Of a DNA stretch of 64,000 nt, positions 24,732 to 33,415 are shown piece after piece; within the stretch, counting starts at the first letter, position 1; each line of letters starts with the position of its first letter. Below the pieces are notes generated by a model. It ran no database searches, was not told the DNA's origin, and saw only the letters and a program-made list of their open reading frames with translations. The position numbers and the translations under genes are program-made. The stretch is taken from positions 1 through 64,000 of the forward strand of contig JANQKR010000047.1 in the NCBI GenBank assembly GCA_028281025.1, in the 5' to 3' direction. This stretch comes from Croceivirga sp. Its GTDB lineage: Bacteria > Bacteroidota > Bacteroidia > Flavobacteriales > Flavobacteriaceae.

Positions 24732-25508
24732 TTACCCCCTGTTAAGCACCTTATATTCCTCATAGCAATTGCTTATGGCATCCAGAATCTGTAGGTCATT
24801 CGCGGTTTGTATGAACGATCGTGAGTAACTACAATTGTTGAGGATGTCCTCAATATCCATCTTTTCAAGTTGGAGTAGCTGTTTCAGTGTTTCACGGTCA
24901 AATTTTGACGCCAATAGATCCCGGATGTTTTCATCCTCTTTCATTTTCCGCAATTTTCGCATCTGTTGCGGTTTCTTGCCAAATAAGTTACGGAGCAGGT
25001 CCGCGGGATTTAGGATGGCACCAAGGACTTTGGTGACGGCACTTGGACTTTTACTGCCCCCTTCATAACTCTTGTTAAGTCCCGAAATACTATATTGGTA
25101 AGCGTTGTTGACCGGTAGGTTCTTTACGTCTATCTCCAGGTACCCTGTAAGCTGATAGGGTCTTACGATTACCTCTTCCAGGGCGTAAGCCAATTCCGTA
25201 AGGGCGATTTTGGTGTCCTCAAAACGGAACATATCGTTGGTGACCCTTACCTTTTGGGGCTTAAAACCAAGGTAGGTCAAATAAAGGGTATCATTTACGG
25301 CGGCGGTAATCCTAAATTTACCATCTTGGTTGGTGATGGTTCCGACAACCTTGTTTAAGTTAATGACATGCACACTTTCCAAAGGAAAGTTCGTTTGGGC
25401 ATTGAGCACGGTGGCAACGATTTCTCCGGCCTGGGTATCTTCCTCATTTTCCTGGCTAAATACCAGTGTCCCTAGGAGGAGGAAAGTGAAGCATAAAAGT
25501 ATTTTCAT
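24732..25508 (-). CDS. Exported protein with carboxypeptidase regulatory-like domain
   Basis: The protein has 258 residues, with a signal peptide (cleavage near LVFSQ, 15-19). A CarboxypepD_reg-like beta-sandwich (about 30-92) follows, with VVGTITNQDGKFRITA and LYLTYLGFKPQKV, then a helical, basic C-terminal part from about 120. This beta-sandwich is the same module found at the N-terminus of Bacteroidota TonB receptors, but here no barrel follows. The ATG at 25508 is chosen for the signal peptide; the frame is open 11 codons upstream. The function is unknown, perhaps outer-membrane or periplasmic binding. Confidence 0.78.
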   Translation of the reverse strand: MKILLCFTFLLLGTLVFSQENEEDTQAGEIVATVLNAQTNFPLESVHVINLNKVVGTITNQDGKFRITAAVNDTLYLTYLGFKPQKVRVTNDMFRFEDTKIALTELAYALEEVIVRPYQLTGYLEIDVKNLPVNNAYQYSISGLNKSYEGGSKSPSAVTKVLGAILNPADLLRNLFGKKPQQMRKLRKMKEDENIRDLLASKFDRETLKQLLQLEKMDIEDILNNCSYSRSFIQTANDLQILDAISNCYEEYKVLNRG

Positions 25509-25583
25509 CAAGCAATTTTCGACCTTAAAGATACAAAACAACGGAATTTAATGGGGTTGCCTTGCCTTTTTGGAACTCATTAA

Positions 25584-27317
25584 CTAAAAAAAGCCTGGAT
25601 TCCTTCCCTTTTTTCGTCTGGATGAGGATTTTTTCTTTTTGTTGAAAGGGGCACCACTGTCCTTTCGTCCACCTCTCCTACGATCACGTTTTTTGCCCTT
25701 TCCACTACGGCCCGGGTTTTTGGAAACCTCTACGTTGATGAAACGTCCGTCCACTTTAAAATCCTGAAAGGCTTCCAGTATTAAGGGCATTAAATTGGCA
25801 TCTGTGTTAAAGAAGGAGAAACTGTCCTTGGTGTCCACCCTATAGATATCCTCCTTATCCAGCTTAAGGGTTTCCCTTAAGAAATCTTTTAGGGACATCC
25901 AGTCGTACCCATCCCGTTCCCCTACATTGATAAAATAGCGGACCGAACCATCCTTTGGCCTTTCTTCTTGGCCTTTTTCCCCTTTTGATGATTTCTGTTC
26001 ATCCAAATCCCGGGTATTACTGTAATACCTAAAGAACCTCGTAAATTCGACGGAAACCATCTTTTTGATGATTTCATCCCGATCAAGGCCTTCCAAAACA
26101 TCATAAATTGCAGGAAGGTAATCCTCAATATCAGGGTCAATGTTGGTATCCCTGATTTTACTGGCCAAATGGTACAGCTGTATTTCGCAAATTTCAATTC
26201 CTGTTGGAATTTTCTTTTCGATGAAATCCTGTCGAATTTTCTTTTCAATGGCCTTTATTTTCCGAAGTTCACTTCGTGTGGTGATGACCATGGAAATACC
26301 CGATTTTCCAGCCCTTCCCGTACGTCCGCTTCGGTGGGTGTAGGTTTCGATTTCATCGGGCAATTGATAGTTGATCACATGTGTGACATCATCCACGTCT
26401 ATTCCACGAGCTGCCACATCGGTCGCAATCAAAAGTTGGATTTGTTTTTTTCGAAAGGCGTTCATGGCCAAATCCCTTTGGTTTTGACTTAGATCCCCGT
26501 GTAAGGCCCCGGCATTGTATCCGTCTTCAATTAGTTTTTCGGCAATTTTTTGCGTATCCCTTTTGGTCCTACAAAAGACCACGGAAAATATTCCAGGATT
26601 CGCATCGGCCAATCGCTTTAGCGCAGCGTACCTGTCCCTGCCGCTCACCAAATAGTATTCATGCTGCACGGTCACTGCCCCTGCATTTTTGGTGCCTACC
26701 GTAATCTCCTTGGGTTTGTGCATGAACTTTTTGGCAATACTGGCCACCTCTTTGGGCATGGTGGCCGAAAATAACCAAGTGGACTTGTCATCGGGCGTAT
26801 TGGAAAGGATATCCCTAATATCCTCATAAAAGCCCATATTGAGCATTTCATCGGCCTCATCCAAAATACAGTACTCAATTTTGGTAATGTCAACAATTCC
26901 CCTTTGGATCATATCCTTCATACGACCTGGGGTGGCGACCACGATCTGTGCCCCTCTTTTGATCTGTTTGGCTTGTTCGGTAATACTGGCGCCGCCGTAG
27001 ATGGCAACAATATTGACTCCCTTTTCATATTTGGAGTAGAGTTGCATTTCATTGGTGATCTGTAAACACAATTCCCTGGTGGGGGATAGGATGAGACCTT
27101 GCGTGGTCCTGCTTTGGGCATCAATTTTCTGTAGCAGCGGAAACCCGAATGCAGCAGTCTTTCCGGTTCCTGTTTGTGCCAGTGCAACCAGGTCGGTTTC
27201 GTCCTCCAATAAAATGGGAATGGCTTTTTCCTGGACTTCGGATGGGGATTCAAACCCTAAATCGGAAATGGCGGTCAATAGGGACTCCTGCAGTCCCAAA
27301 CTTTCAAATGGTGTCAT
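25584..27317 (-). CDS. DEAD-box RNA helicase, CsdA/DbpA type
   Basis: An ATP-dependent RNA helicase for ribosome assembly and cold-related RNA remodelling. The 577-residue protein has AQTGTGKT (47-54), DEAD (153-156), SAT (184-186) and HRSGRTGR (328-335). A C-terminal DbpA-type RNA-binding domain occupies about 450-545 (RYFINVGERDGYDWMSLKDF), followed by a very basic Lys/Arg/Gly tail. This domain layout matches CsdA/DeaD. The mRNA probably has a leader of about 115 bases (see the -7 element at 27435), a feature of cold-inducible helicase genes. Confidence 0.93.
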   Translation of the reverse strand: MTPFESLGLQESLLTAISDLGFESPSEVQEKAIPILLEDETDLVALAQTGTGKTAAFGFPLLQKIDAQSRTTQGLILSPTRELCLQITNEMQLYSKYEKGVNIVAIYGGASITEQAKQIKRGAQIVVATPGRMKDMIQRGIVDITKIEYCILDEADEMLNMGFYEDIRDILSNTPDDKSTWLFSATMPKEVASIAKKFMHKPKEITVGTKNAGAVTVQHEYYLVSGRDRYAALKRLADANPGIFSVVFCRTKRDTQKIAEKLIEDGYNAGALHGDLSQNQRDLAMNAFRKKQIQLLIATDVAARGIDVDDVTHVINYQLPDEIETYTHRSGRTGRAGKSGISMVITTRSELRKIKAIEKKIRQDFIEKKIPTGIEICEIQLYHLASKIRDTNIDPDIEDYLPAIYDVLEGLDRDEIIKKMVSVEFTRFFRYYSNTRDLDEQKSSKGEKGQEERPKDGSVRYFINVGERDGYDWMSLKDFLRETLKLDKEDIYRVDTKDSFSFFNTDANLMPLILEAFQDFKVDGRFINVEVSKNPGRSGKGKKRDRRRGGRKDSGAPFNKKKKSSSRRKKGRNPGFF

Positions 27318-27434
27318 ATCATTGTTTATAAACTCGCTATTACTGTGCTGTATCGAGCGAAAACCATATAAACAAAGCCCATCACAACACCCCTTTTTTA
27401 CCCATTTTCCCTGGGCGCGACATTAAATAAGCGG

Positions 27435-27442
27435 CAAATGTA
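27435..27442 (-). promoter_or_regulatory. Probable promoter of the DEAD-box helicase gene
   Basis: The minus strand reads TACATTTG at 27442-27435. A TTTG lies 23 bases upstream on that strand, inside the end of rdgB, as a possible -33 element. The predicted start near 27431 gives a leader of about 115 bases before the helicase ATG. Confidence 0.5.
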
Positions 27443-27453
27443 CATTTATTTCA

Positions 27454-28038
27454 TCAGCTATTGGTCAAAGTGGCGAGAAAGTCAACCAACTGTTTCATGG
27501 CCTTGGCTCTATGGCTTATGACATTTTTCTGTTCCATGGGGAGTTCGGCAAAGGTTTTGTCGTAACCCTTGGGTTGAAAAATGGGGTCATAGCCAAAGCC
27601 TTTTTTCCCTTTTTTTTCTTTGGTAATGCTTCCATGGACCACTCCCTTGAAAAAATGGCACCCGGAGTTCAGGTTCAAGGCGATGACCGTCTCAAATCTG
27701 GCCGACCTGTCCCCAATAGTGTGCAGTTCCTCCAGGAGTTTGTCCATATTGGCATTGGCATTCTTGTCTGCCCCTGCATATCTCGCAGAGTAGACCCCCG
27801 GTGCACCATTTAAGGCATTGACCAATAATCCGGTATCATCGGAAAAACTGGGAAGTCCGTAGGTAGATGTCACAAAATCTGCCTTTATTTGGGCATTTTC
27901 TTCCAGCGTTTTTCCTGTTTCCGGGATTTCATTATAACAACCAATGTCCCCTAGGGAAACCAATTCCACAGAGGTTGGGACCAGGTTTTTCACTTCCTGG
28001 AACTTGTTTTGGTTATGTGTGGCAAAGACCAATTTCAT
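27454..28038 (-). CDS. rdgB: Non-canonical purine NTP pyrophosphatase (RdgB/HAM1)
   Basis: Hydrolyses dITP, ITP and XTP to the monophosphate, cleaning the nucleotide pool. The protein has 194 residues, the normal length. It opens KLVFATHNQNKFQEV and shows SFSDDTGLLVNALNGAPGVYS and FGYDPIFQPKGYDKTFAEL, all family signatures. It ends with ISHRAKAMKQL, the nucleotide-binding C-terminal helix. It is divergent from the small methyltransferase-like gene across 40 bp. Confidence 0.95.
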   Translation of the reverse strand: MKLVFATHNQNKFQEVKNLVPTSVELVSLGDIGCYNEIPETGKTLEENAQIKADFVTSTYGLPSFSDDTGLLVNALNGAPGVYSARYAGADKNANANMDKLLEELHTIGDRSARFETVIALNLNSGCHFFKGVVHGSITKEKKGKKGFGYDPIFQPKGYDKTFAELPMEQKNVISHRAKAMKQLVDFLATLTNS

Positions 28039-28078
28039 AAACTACATTTCTTGGAGGTAAAAATAGTACTTTAGAAAA

Positions 28079-28531
28079 ATGAAATTGAAAATACCACCTC
28101 CCTTGGTCATGTTTATTTTTGGAGGTCTTATGTACCTCTTGGACCGATTTCTTCCTGTTGGGGAGTTTGACTTTTTTGGTCGTAAATGGATGCTCTATTT
28201 TTTAGCGGTACTAGGTCTTCTGGTAATGGCGTTTGCCCTATTTCAATTAGCCAGGGCAAAAACCACAACAAATCCCTTGAATCCCGAGAAAGCCAACAAT
28301 TTGGTAAGTCATGGTATATACGGCTATACAAGGAATCCCATGTATCTGGGGATGCTACTGTTTCTTATTGCTTTTGGACTTCATTTGGGAAATGCCTTCA
28401 ATACCCTTTTGGCGGCGGGTTTTGTGTATTATATGAACCATTTTCAGATAAAGGGGGAAGAAGTGGCCTTGACCAAAAAATTTGGCAAAAAGTACCAATT
28501 GTATTGCAAAGCGGTAAGGCGTTGGTTTTAA
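28079..28531 (+). CDS. Isoprenylcysteine carboxyl methyltransferase-like membrane protein
   Basis: This 150-residue integral membrane protein of the ICMT/PEMT superfamily has about four hydrophobic helices. The SAM-binding signature can be read as NLVSHGIYGYTRNPMYLGM near 81-99, and a second half-motif as KGEEVALTKKFGKKYQLYC near 122-140. The lipid or small-molecule substrate is unknown in such bacterial homologues. It is a single gene, divergent from rdgB. Confidence 0.85.
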   Translation: MKLKIPPPLVMFIFGGLMYLLDRFLPVGEFDFFGRKWMLYFLAVLGLLVMAFALFQLARAKTTTNPLNPEKANNLVSHGIYGYTRNPMYLGMLLFLIAFGLHLGNAFNTLLAAGFVYYMNHFQIKGEEVALTKKFGKKYQLYCKAVRRWF

Positions 28532-28676
28532 CTATTGGGAAATTGATAATTTTTAGTAGTGAAAAAAGTCAATTTGTCGATCAAAAACGATTTTTTATTC
28601 ACCGTTTGGCCTTTTTTTGAACAACGCCAATCTTCACTTTTTTTAATAATTACATTTACAGCTTAATTCTTAGACG

Positions 28677-30569
28677 ATGGTGGAAACAGGACGTAAATAC
28701 GTTTTTGATTTTGATAGCACCCTTACCCAGGTTGAGGCGTTGGATGTTTTGGCGGAAATGACCTTAAAGGGCAAATCAAATAAAGATGAAATCCTTATGG
28801 AAATCCAGAACATTACCAATTTGGGGATAGATGGGGAGATTTCCTTCACGGAATCTTTGGAACGGAGAATACGGCTTCTGGAAGCCCATCAAAGGGATTT
28901 GGAGCCCCTGATTGAGGATTTACGTCAAAAAATATCCAAATCCATTAAGGAAAATAAAGAGTTCTTCCATTCACATGCCGAGGATATTTATGTAATTTCC
29001 TGTGGGTTCAAAGAATTCATTGACCCCATTGTGGCAGATTACAATATCCCGTCGGAACGGGTTTATGCAAATACCTTTAAATTTGATGACCATGGCCAAA
29101 TCATCGGTTTTGATGAAACCAATGTGCTCTCATCACATAATGGAAAGATTGAGTGCCTAAAAAAGCTGGATCTGGATGGTGAAGTCCAGGTGATCGGCGA
29201 TGGCTATAGTGATTATGTAATGCGGGAAGCTGGTATTGCGGACAAGTTTTTTGCCTATACCGAAAATGTGCATCGCGAAAAAGCAGCTACCCATGCCGAT
29301 CATGTGGCGCCTAACCTTAATGAATTTTTATTTGTGAACGACTTGCCCAGAAAAATATCATATCCCAAAAATCGAATCAAGATTTTGTTGTTGGAAAATG
29401 TTCATCCGGATGCATTTGATAACCTTTCCAATGAAGGATTCTCCGTAGAATTGGTAAAGCACAGTTTACCCGAAGAGGAACTTATTGAAAAGATAAAGGG
29501 AATTCATGTTCTTGGTATTCGTTCCAAAACCCAGGTAACAAAAAAGGTACTGGAAGCAGCGGACCGCCTTTTGGTCATTGGCGCTTTTTGTATAGGTACC
29601 ACCCAGATAGATTTGATCGCCGCCAAGAAAAAAGGGGTAGTGGTCTTTAACGCGCCCTACAGCAATACACGCTCGGTAGTGGAGTTGGCCATTGGTCAGA
29701 TTATCATGCTCATGCGGAGTGTCTTTGCCCGTAGTACCGAAATCCACCAGGGACAGTGGTTTAAAACGGCCCTTAATTCCCATGAGGTCCGGGGAAAGAA
29801 CTTAGGTATTGTGGGCTATGGAAACATTGGGAAACAGCTTTCCGTGTTGGCAGAAGCCATTGGAATGCGTGTGTATTACTATGATGTGGAAGACCAGTTG
29901 GGATTGGGCAACGCCATTAAGTGCACTACATTGGAGGATTTGTTGGCGGTTTCGGATGTAGTAACCCTCCATGTGGATGATAATAAGGCCAATAGGAATT
30001 TTATTGGGGAACGGGAAATTGATCAAATGCGTGATGGGGCAATACTCATTAATCTTTCACGGGGATTTGTGGTGGATATTGAAGCCTTGGTCAAAGCCTT
30101 AAGATCCAAAAAAATAAGGGGTGCAGGTATAGATGTATATCCCGAGGAACCCAGGAGTAATGGCAATTTTAAAACCGAACTTCAAGGATTGGAAAATGTA
30201 ATCCTGACACCGCATGTGGGGGGAAGCACCCAAGAGGCCCAAAAGGACATAGCGGATTTCGTTCCCAACAAAATTATGGATTACATTAATTCCGGAAATA
30301 CGGTAGATGCCGTGAATTTTCCAAATATTCGTTTGCCCAAGCAGAACAATTCCCATCGGTTTTTGCACATTCACGATAACGTCTCGGGGGTAATGGCCGA
30401 AATAAATGAGGTTTTGGCCAAGTTTGAAATGAACATAACCGGGCAATATCTCTCTACGGACTCCGAAGTGGGCTACGTAATTACAGATTTGGACAAGGAA
30501 TACAATAAGGAGGTCGTTAAAGCATTGAAAAGTGTGGAACATACCATTAAGTTCCGTGTACTCTATTGA
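28677..30569 (+). CDS. serA: Fused phosphoserine phosphatase - phosphoglycerate dehydrogenase
   Basis: Two enzymes of serine synthesis in one 630-residue chain. Residues about 5-222 form an HAD phosphatase of SerB type: nucleophile region DFDST (11-15), SCG (108-110), GDGYSD (174-179). Residues about 232-545 form phosphoglycerate dehydrogenase with GYGNIG (380-385), NLSRG (459-463, Arg462), the VYPEEP segment (488-492) and catalytic His513 in TPHVGGST. Residues about 557-630 are an ACT domain that could bind serine for feedback control. The fusion joins steps one and three of the pathway; step two (SerC) is not in the window. Both halves keep their catalytic residues. Confidence 0.93.
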   Translation: MVETGRKYVFDFDSTLTQVEALDVLAEMTLKGKSNKDEILMEIQNITNLGIDGEISFTESLERRIRLLEAHQRDLEPLIEDLRQKISKSIKENKEFFHSHAEDIYVISCGFKEFIDPIVADYNIPSERVYANTFKFDDHGQIIGFDETNVLSSHNGKIECLKKLDLDGEVQVIGDGYSDYVMREAGIADKFFAYTENVHREKAATHADHVAPNLNEFLFVNDLPRKISYPKNRIKILLLENVHPDAFDNLSNEGFSVELVKHSLPEEELIEKIKGIHVLGIRSKTQVTKKVLEAADRLLVIGAFCIGTTQIDLIAAKKKGVVVFNAPYSNTRSVVELAIGQIIMLMRSVFARSTEIHQGQWFKTALNSHEVRGKNLGIVGYGNIGKQLSVLAEAIGMRVYYYDVEDQLGLGNAIKCTTLEDLLAVSDVVTLHVDDNKANRNFIGEREIDQMRDGAILINLSRGFVVDIEALVKALRSKKIRGAGIDVYPEEPRSNGNFKTELQGLENVILTPHVGGSTQEAQKDIADFVPNKIMDYINSGNTVDAVNFPNIRLPKQNNSHRFLHIHDNVSGVMAEINEVLAKFEMNITGQYLSTDSEVGYVITDLDKEYNKEVVKALKSVEHTIKFRVLY

Positions 30570-31096
30570 TTATAAGGATTCCCCAATCCTGATTCGGGTG
30601 CCACATGCGGATGGTTGGCAAGGGTTAAAAGTTAGGAGTTAAGAGTTAAGAGTTAGGAGTTAAAAGTTAGGAGTTAGGAGTTAAGGTTATGGGTCAAGAT
30701 AACGTAAATCCTGTTTCCTGGTTTCTGCAGTGCTACGGTTTTGATTCCAGTACTTCGATAGCGCTGCCGCAAAGTGACCTTTATATTTCATGGCTTCGAA
30801 GATTTCATCCACCATATTGTCATTTCGACCAACGGAAGAAATCTAAAATGAAGTAGATTTCCCAATCGGCGCTTCGCACCTCATTTCGAAAGGACAGAGG
30901 AAATCCGAATGTTATACAACCTACGGGAGAATTCCATTGTTTTTTAGAACTATGGGTCTCAAATGGCGGTTCGGTAGCAACAACAAATCCAACCGGGTTT
31001 CACTAGCACTCTTAACCCTTTCACAACATTTTTGATTTCCTCTTTGATTTTAGCCATAAATTGTAGGCAAATTCTTATAATTTAGTACTGGGTGTA
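30570..31096. other. 527-bp non-coding region with repeats
   Basis: No supported gene. It holds the 7-bp array (30624-30686), then a stretch of unassigned sequence. A GTCATTTCGACC...AGAAATCT segment with inverted relatives (30819-30912) resembles the dispersed palindromic repeat type also seen at 18487. The last 70 bp carry the upstream region of the next gene; no clean TAnnTTTG element was found there. Confidence 0.6.
30624..30686. repeat. Heptanucleotide tandem repeat array (GTTAGGA/GTTAAGA)
   Basis: Nine consecutive 7-bp units of the form GTTA-(A/G)-(A/G)-(A/G) lie between serA and the sensor-like gene. Units alternate GTTAAGA, GTTAGGA and GTTAAAA without length change, so the array is a clean microsatellite with third-position variation. 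It shares the 7-bp period of the array at 1-63, though not its sequence. Confidence 0.9.
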
Positions 31097-32026
31097 GTGA
31101 AAATAGGGAAATTTACATTTTTCAAAAAAGGCTTTAGGGCGTATTATTTGCTGGTGGTTTCCATCATTGGATTAACGATTGCCATACAGACCATTGTTCA
31201 ATACTCCCTGGAAAAACAGCGGGATACTGCCCTTGTGGTCAATTTAGCGGGTTTTCAACGTACACTGAGCCAAAACCTTTTGAACGAAATCTACTCTTGT
31301 CGCTTCCACACCTGTGACTATGCCGAGCTTAAACTTTCCATAAACCGATTGGTGCAAAGGAACGAAATACTACAAAATGGCAGTGAAAAATTGGGGATAG
31401 ATCCCTTGGAGGACGAGGATATCTCCAGGAATTTTAGAAAGCTACATCCGTATCTCATTTGGTTTCAGTCAAAGTTGGCCGACTTACAGCATGTTGATCA
31501 GATTTCCTTCAATGATTTGCGGTATCGGGTAGATCGGTTTACGGCAATTATGGATGATATTGTGTTACAGTTCCAAAAGAGGGCCGAGGATGACATCAAG
31601 GCCATGCGAATTATTGAACTGGAGTTGGCCATTTTTTCCGTTCTGATCGTCCTCTTTGAAATTTTCTTTATTGTAAACCCCATTATCAGCAGGATAATGG
31701 AACAGAAGAAAAAACTTGCTGAGATTGCCTGGCACCAATCCCATGTCTTTGCCTCACATATGAGGAATATAAAAGACCTTCAATATGTCCTTAAGGTGGA
31801 GAAAAAACCGGAACGACGGGACGAAATCGTCCGTTTTATTTCAGAAGAGTTGGACCACCTTAACCAGGTCTCCAATAATATGGTCAAGGCCTTAAAAAAG
31901 AACGAGGGTATGCGAAAGCCCCATCATAGGGTTTTAAGGAAGGTAGAGGGCCTTCTGGAAAAATATCACCTTGCGCCCACAAAAGATGTTACCGATGATG
32001 ATATGGTTCGTTCCGTAGAATCGTAA
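31097..32026 (+). CDS. Sensor-like membrane protein with H-box dimerisation domain but no ATPase domain
   Basis: A 309-residue protein with a GTG start. Transmembrane helices at about 14-36 and 172-195 flank a periplasmic four-helix domain. Its opening NLAGFQRTLSQ (49-59) matches the PilJ/NarX-type sensing motif. A cytosolic DHp-like helix pair follows, with IAWHQSHVFASHMRNI (210-225). The Gln-Ser-His216 resembles the QSH phospho-acceptor box of flavobacterial kinases. The chain then ends after a basic tail, with no N, G1 or G2 boxes and thus no kinase ATPase domain. The 3' end overlaps rlmH (opposite strand) by 38 bp. A phosphotransfer partner or decayed kinase is the best reading. Confidence 0.75.
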   Translation: MKIGKFTFFKKGFRAYYLLVVSIIGLTIAIQTIVQYSLEKQRDTALVVNLAGFQRTLSQNLLNEIYSCRFHTCDYAELKLSINRLVQRNEILQNGSEKLGIDPLEDEDISRNFRKLHPYLIWFQSKLADLQHVDQISFNDLRYRVDRFTAIMDDIVLQFQKRAEDDIKAMRIIELELAIFSVLIVLFEIFFIVNPIISRIMEQKKKLAEIAWHQSHVFASHMRNIKDLQYVLKVEKKPERRDEIVRFISEELDHLNQVSNNMVKALKKNEGMRKPHHRVLRKVEGLLEKYHLAPTKDVTDDDMVRSVES

Positions 32027-32462
32027 AAGCCCGGTAAACTTGTTCAATAAAGAACAAACGTACCATTTGATGGGAAAAAGTCATTGGGGACAAACTAATT
32101 TTCGCATTGCTCCTTTGTAAGACAGCTTCGTGAAAACCATAAGGTCCACCAACCACAAACACCAAATTTTTTAAACCACTGTTCATCTTTTTCTGGAGGT
32201 ATCCCGAAAATTCCATGGAAGTGAATTGCTTTCCGTTTTCATCCAATACCACCAGATGGTCCGCATTTTCCAATTGTTCCAGGATACGTGTGCCCTCCTT
32301 CAATTTCTGTTCGTTTTCAGAAAGGTTCTTGGTATTTTTCAAGTCAGGTAATTCCTTGATGTCCAGCTTTACATAGTGCTTTAAACGATTGGCATAGTCC
32401 TGAAAAAGCTTACGAAGTTCCTTGCTGTCCGTTTTACCTACAAAAAACACTTTTATGGTCAT
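31989..32462 (-). CDS. rlmH: 23S rRNA (pseudouridine1915-N3)-methyltransferase
   Basis: A SPOUT methyltransferase acting on the assembled 70S ribosome. The protein has 157 residues from the ATG at 32462. It opens TIKVFFVGKTDSKELRKLF, has the SAM-knot loop NLVFVVGGPYGFHEAV and ends MVRLFFIEQVYRAFTILRNEPYHH, which are the conserved family segments. The upstream in-frame Met (32483) adds seven unmatched residues and is not preferred. It overlaps the convergent sensor-like gene at the 3' end by 38 bp. Confidence 0.95.
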   Translation of the reverse strand: MTIKVFFVGKTDSKELRKLFQDYANRLKHYVKLDIKELPDLKNTKNLSENEQKLKEGTRILEQLENADHLVVLDENGKQFTSMEFSGYLQKKMNSGLKNLVFVVGGPYGFHEAVLQRSNAKISLSPMTFSHQMVRLFFIEQVYRAFTILRNEPYHHR

Positions 32463-32557
32463 TGAAAATGTGATTTCCCCCAAAAGTAGTACAAGTACGG
32501 TTCCACGCTTCCGTGATAGGTATGCTTTTTAGTATTTTCGTCCTAAATTTCTTCCAT

Positions 32558-33415
32558 ATGATTTCCAAGGAACAATTTCAAAAAGAGTTGGAATATATCA
32601 TCTCAAACGCCATTCGGGAAGATGTGGGTGATGGTGATCATAGCTCGCTTGCCTGTATCCCAGAAACGGTTCATGGAAAGGCAAAGCTTTTGGTCAAGGA
32701 TGAGGGAATTTTGGCTGGTGTGGATTTTGCGAAACAGGTTTTTGCCTTTGTGGATAATGAACTTGCGATAGAGGTACGGATTGGGGATGGTGAACGGGTG
32801 AAGTTTGGGGATATTGCCTTTGTTGTCCAGGGGAAATCCCAAAGTATCCTACAAGCGGAACGATTGGTGTTGAATGCCATGCAGCGAATGAGTGCCATTG
32901 CCACCAAGACGGCTTTTTATGTGGACCTGTTGGAAGGGACGGAAACTAAGATTTTGGATACCCGTAAGACCACACCGGGAATACGCGCATTGGAAAAATG
33001 GGCCGTTAAAATTGGGGGAGGGGAGAACCATAGGTTCGCACTGTACGATATGATCATGCTCAAAGACAACCACATTGATTTTGCAGGGGGCATTACCAAG
33101 GCCATAGCTATGACCAAAAACTATTTAAGACAAATTGGTAAGGACCTGAAAATTATTGTTGAGGCACGAAATCTGGACGAGGTGTCCGAAATACTGGAAT
33201 CCCAGGGGGTATACCGTATTCTTTTGGATAATTTTACCTATTCCGATACCAAAAGGGCCATTGACCTTATCGGAGAGCAATGTCTTACGGAATCCTCTGG
33301 CGGAATAAATGAAAAAACCATACGAAAATATGCAGAGTGCGGTGTGGACTATATTTCATCAGGTGCGTTGACCCATTCGGTACACAATATGGACTTGAGC
33401 CTTAAAGCGTTTTAG
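32558..33415 (+). CDS. nadC: Nicotinate-nucleotide pyrophosphorylase (quinolinate phosphoribosyltransferase)
   Basis: Converts quinolinate and PRPP to nicotinate mononucleotide in de novo NAD synthesis. The protein has 285 residues from the ATG at 32558. Characteristic segments are REDVGDGDHSS, TRKTTPGIRALEKWAVKIGGG and MLKDNHI, followed by the ISSGALTHSV phosphate loop near the end. The frame is open 15 codons upstream, but that region is hydrophobic and unlike NadC. It is the first gene of nadC-yihY-DUF2147-priA; its TAG stop is directly followed by the next ATG. Confidence 0.95.
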   Translation: MISKEQFQKELEYIISNAIREDVGDGDHSSLACIPETVHGKAKLLVKDEGILAGVDFAKQVFAFVDNELAIEVRIGDGERVKFGDIAFVVQGKSQSILQAERLVLNAMQRMSAIATKTAFYVDLLEGTETKILDTRKTTPGIRALEKWAVKIGGGENHRFALYDMIMLKDNHIDFAGGITKAIAMTKNYLRQIGKDLKIIVEARNLDEVSEILESQGVYRILLDNFTYSDTKRAIDLIGEQCLTESSGGINEKTIRKYAECGVDYISSGALTHSVHNMDLSLKAF

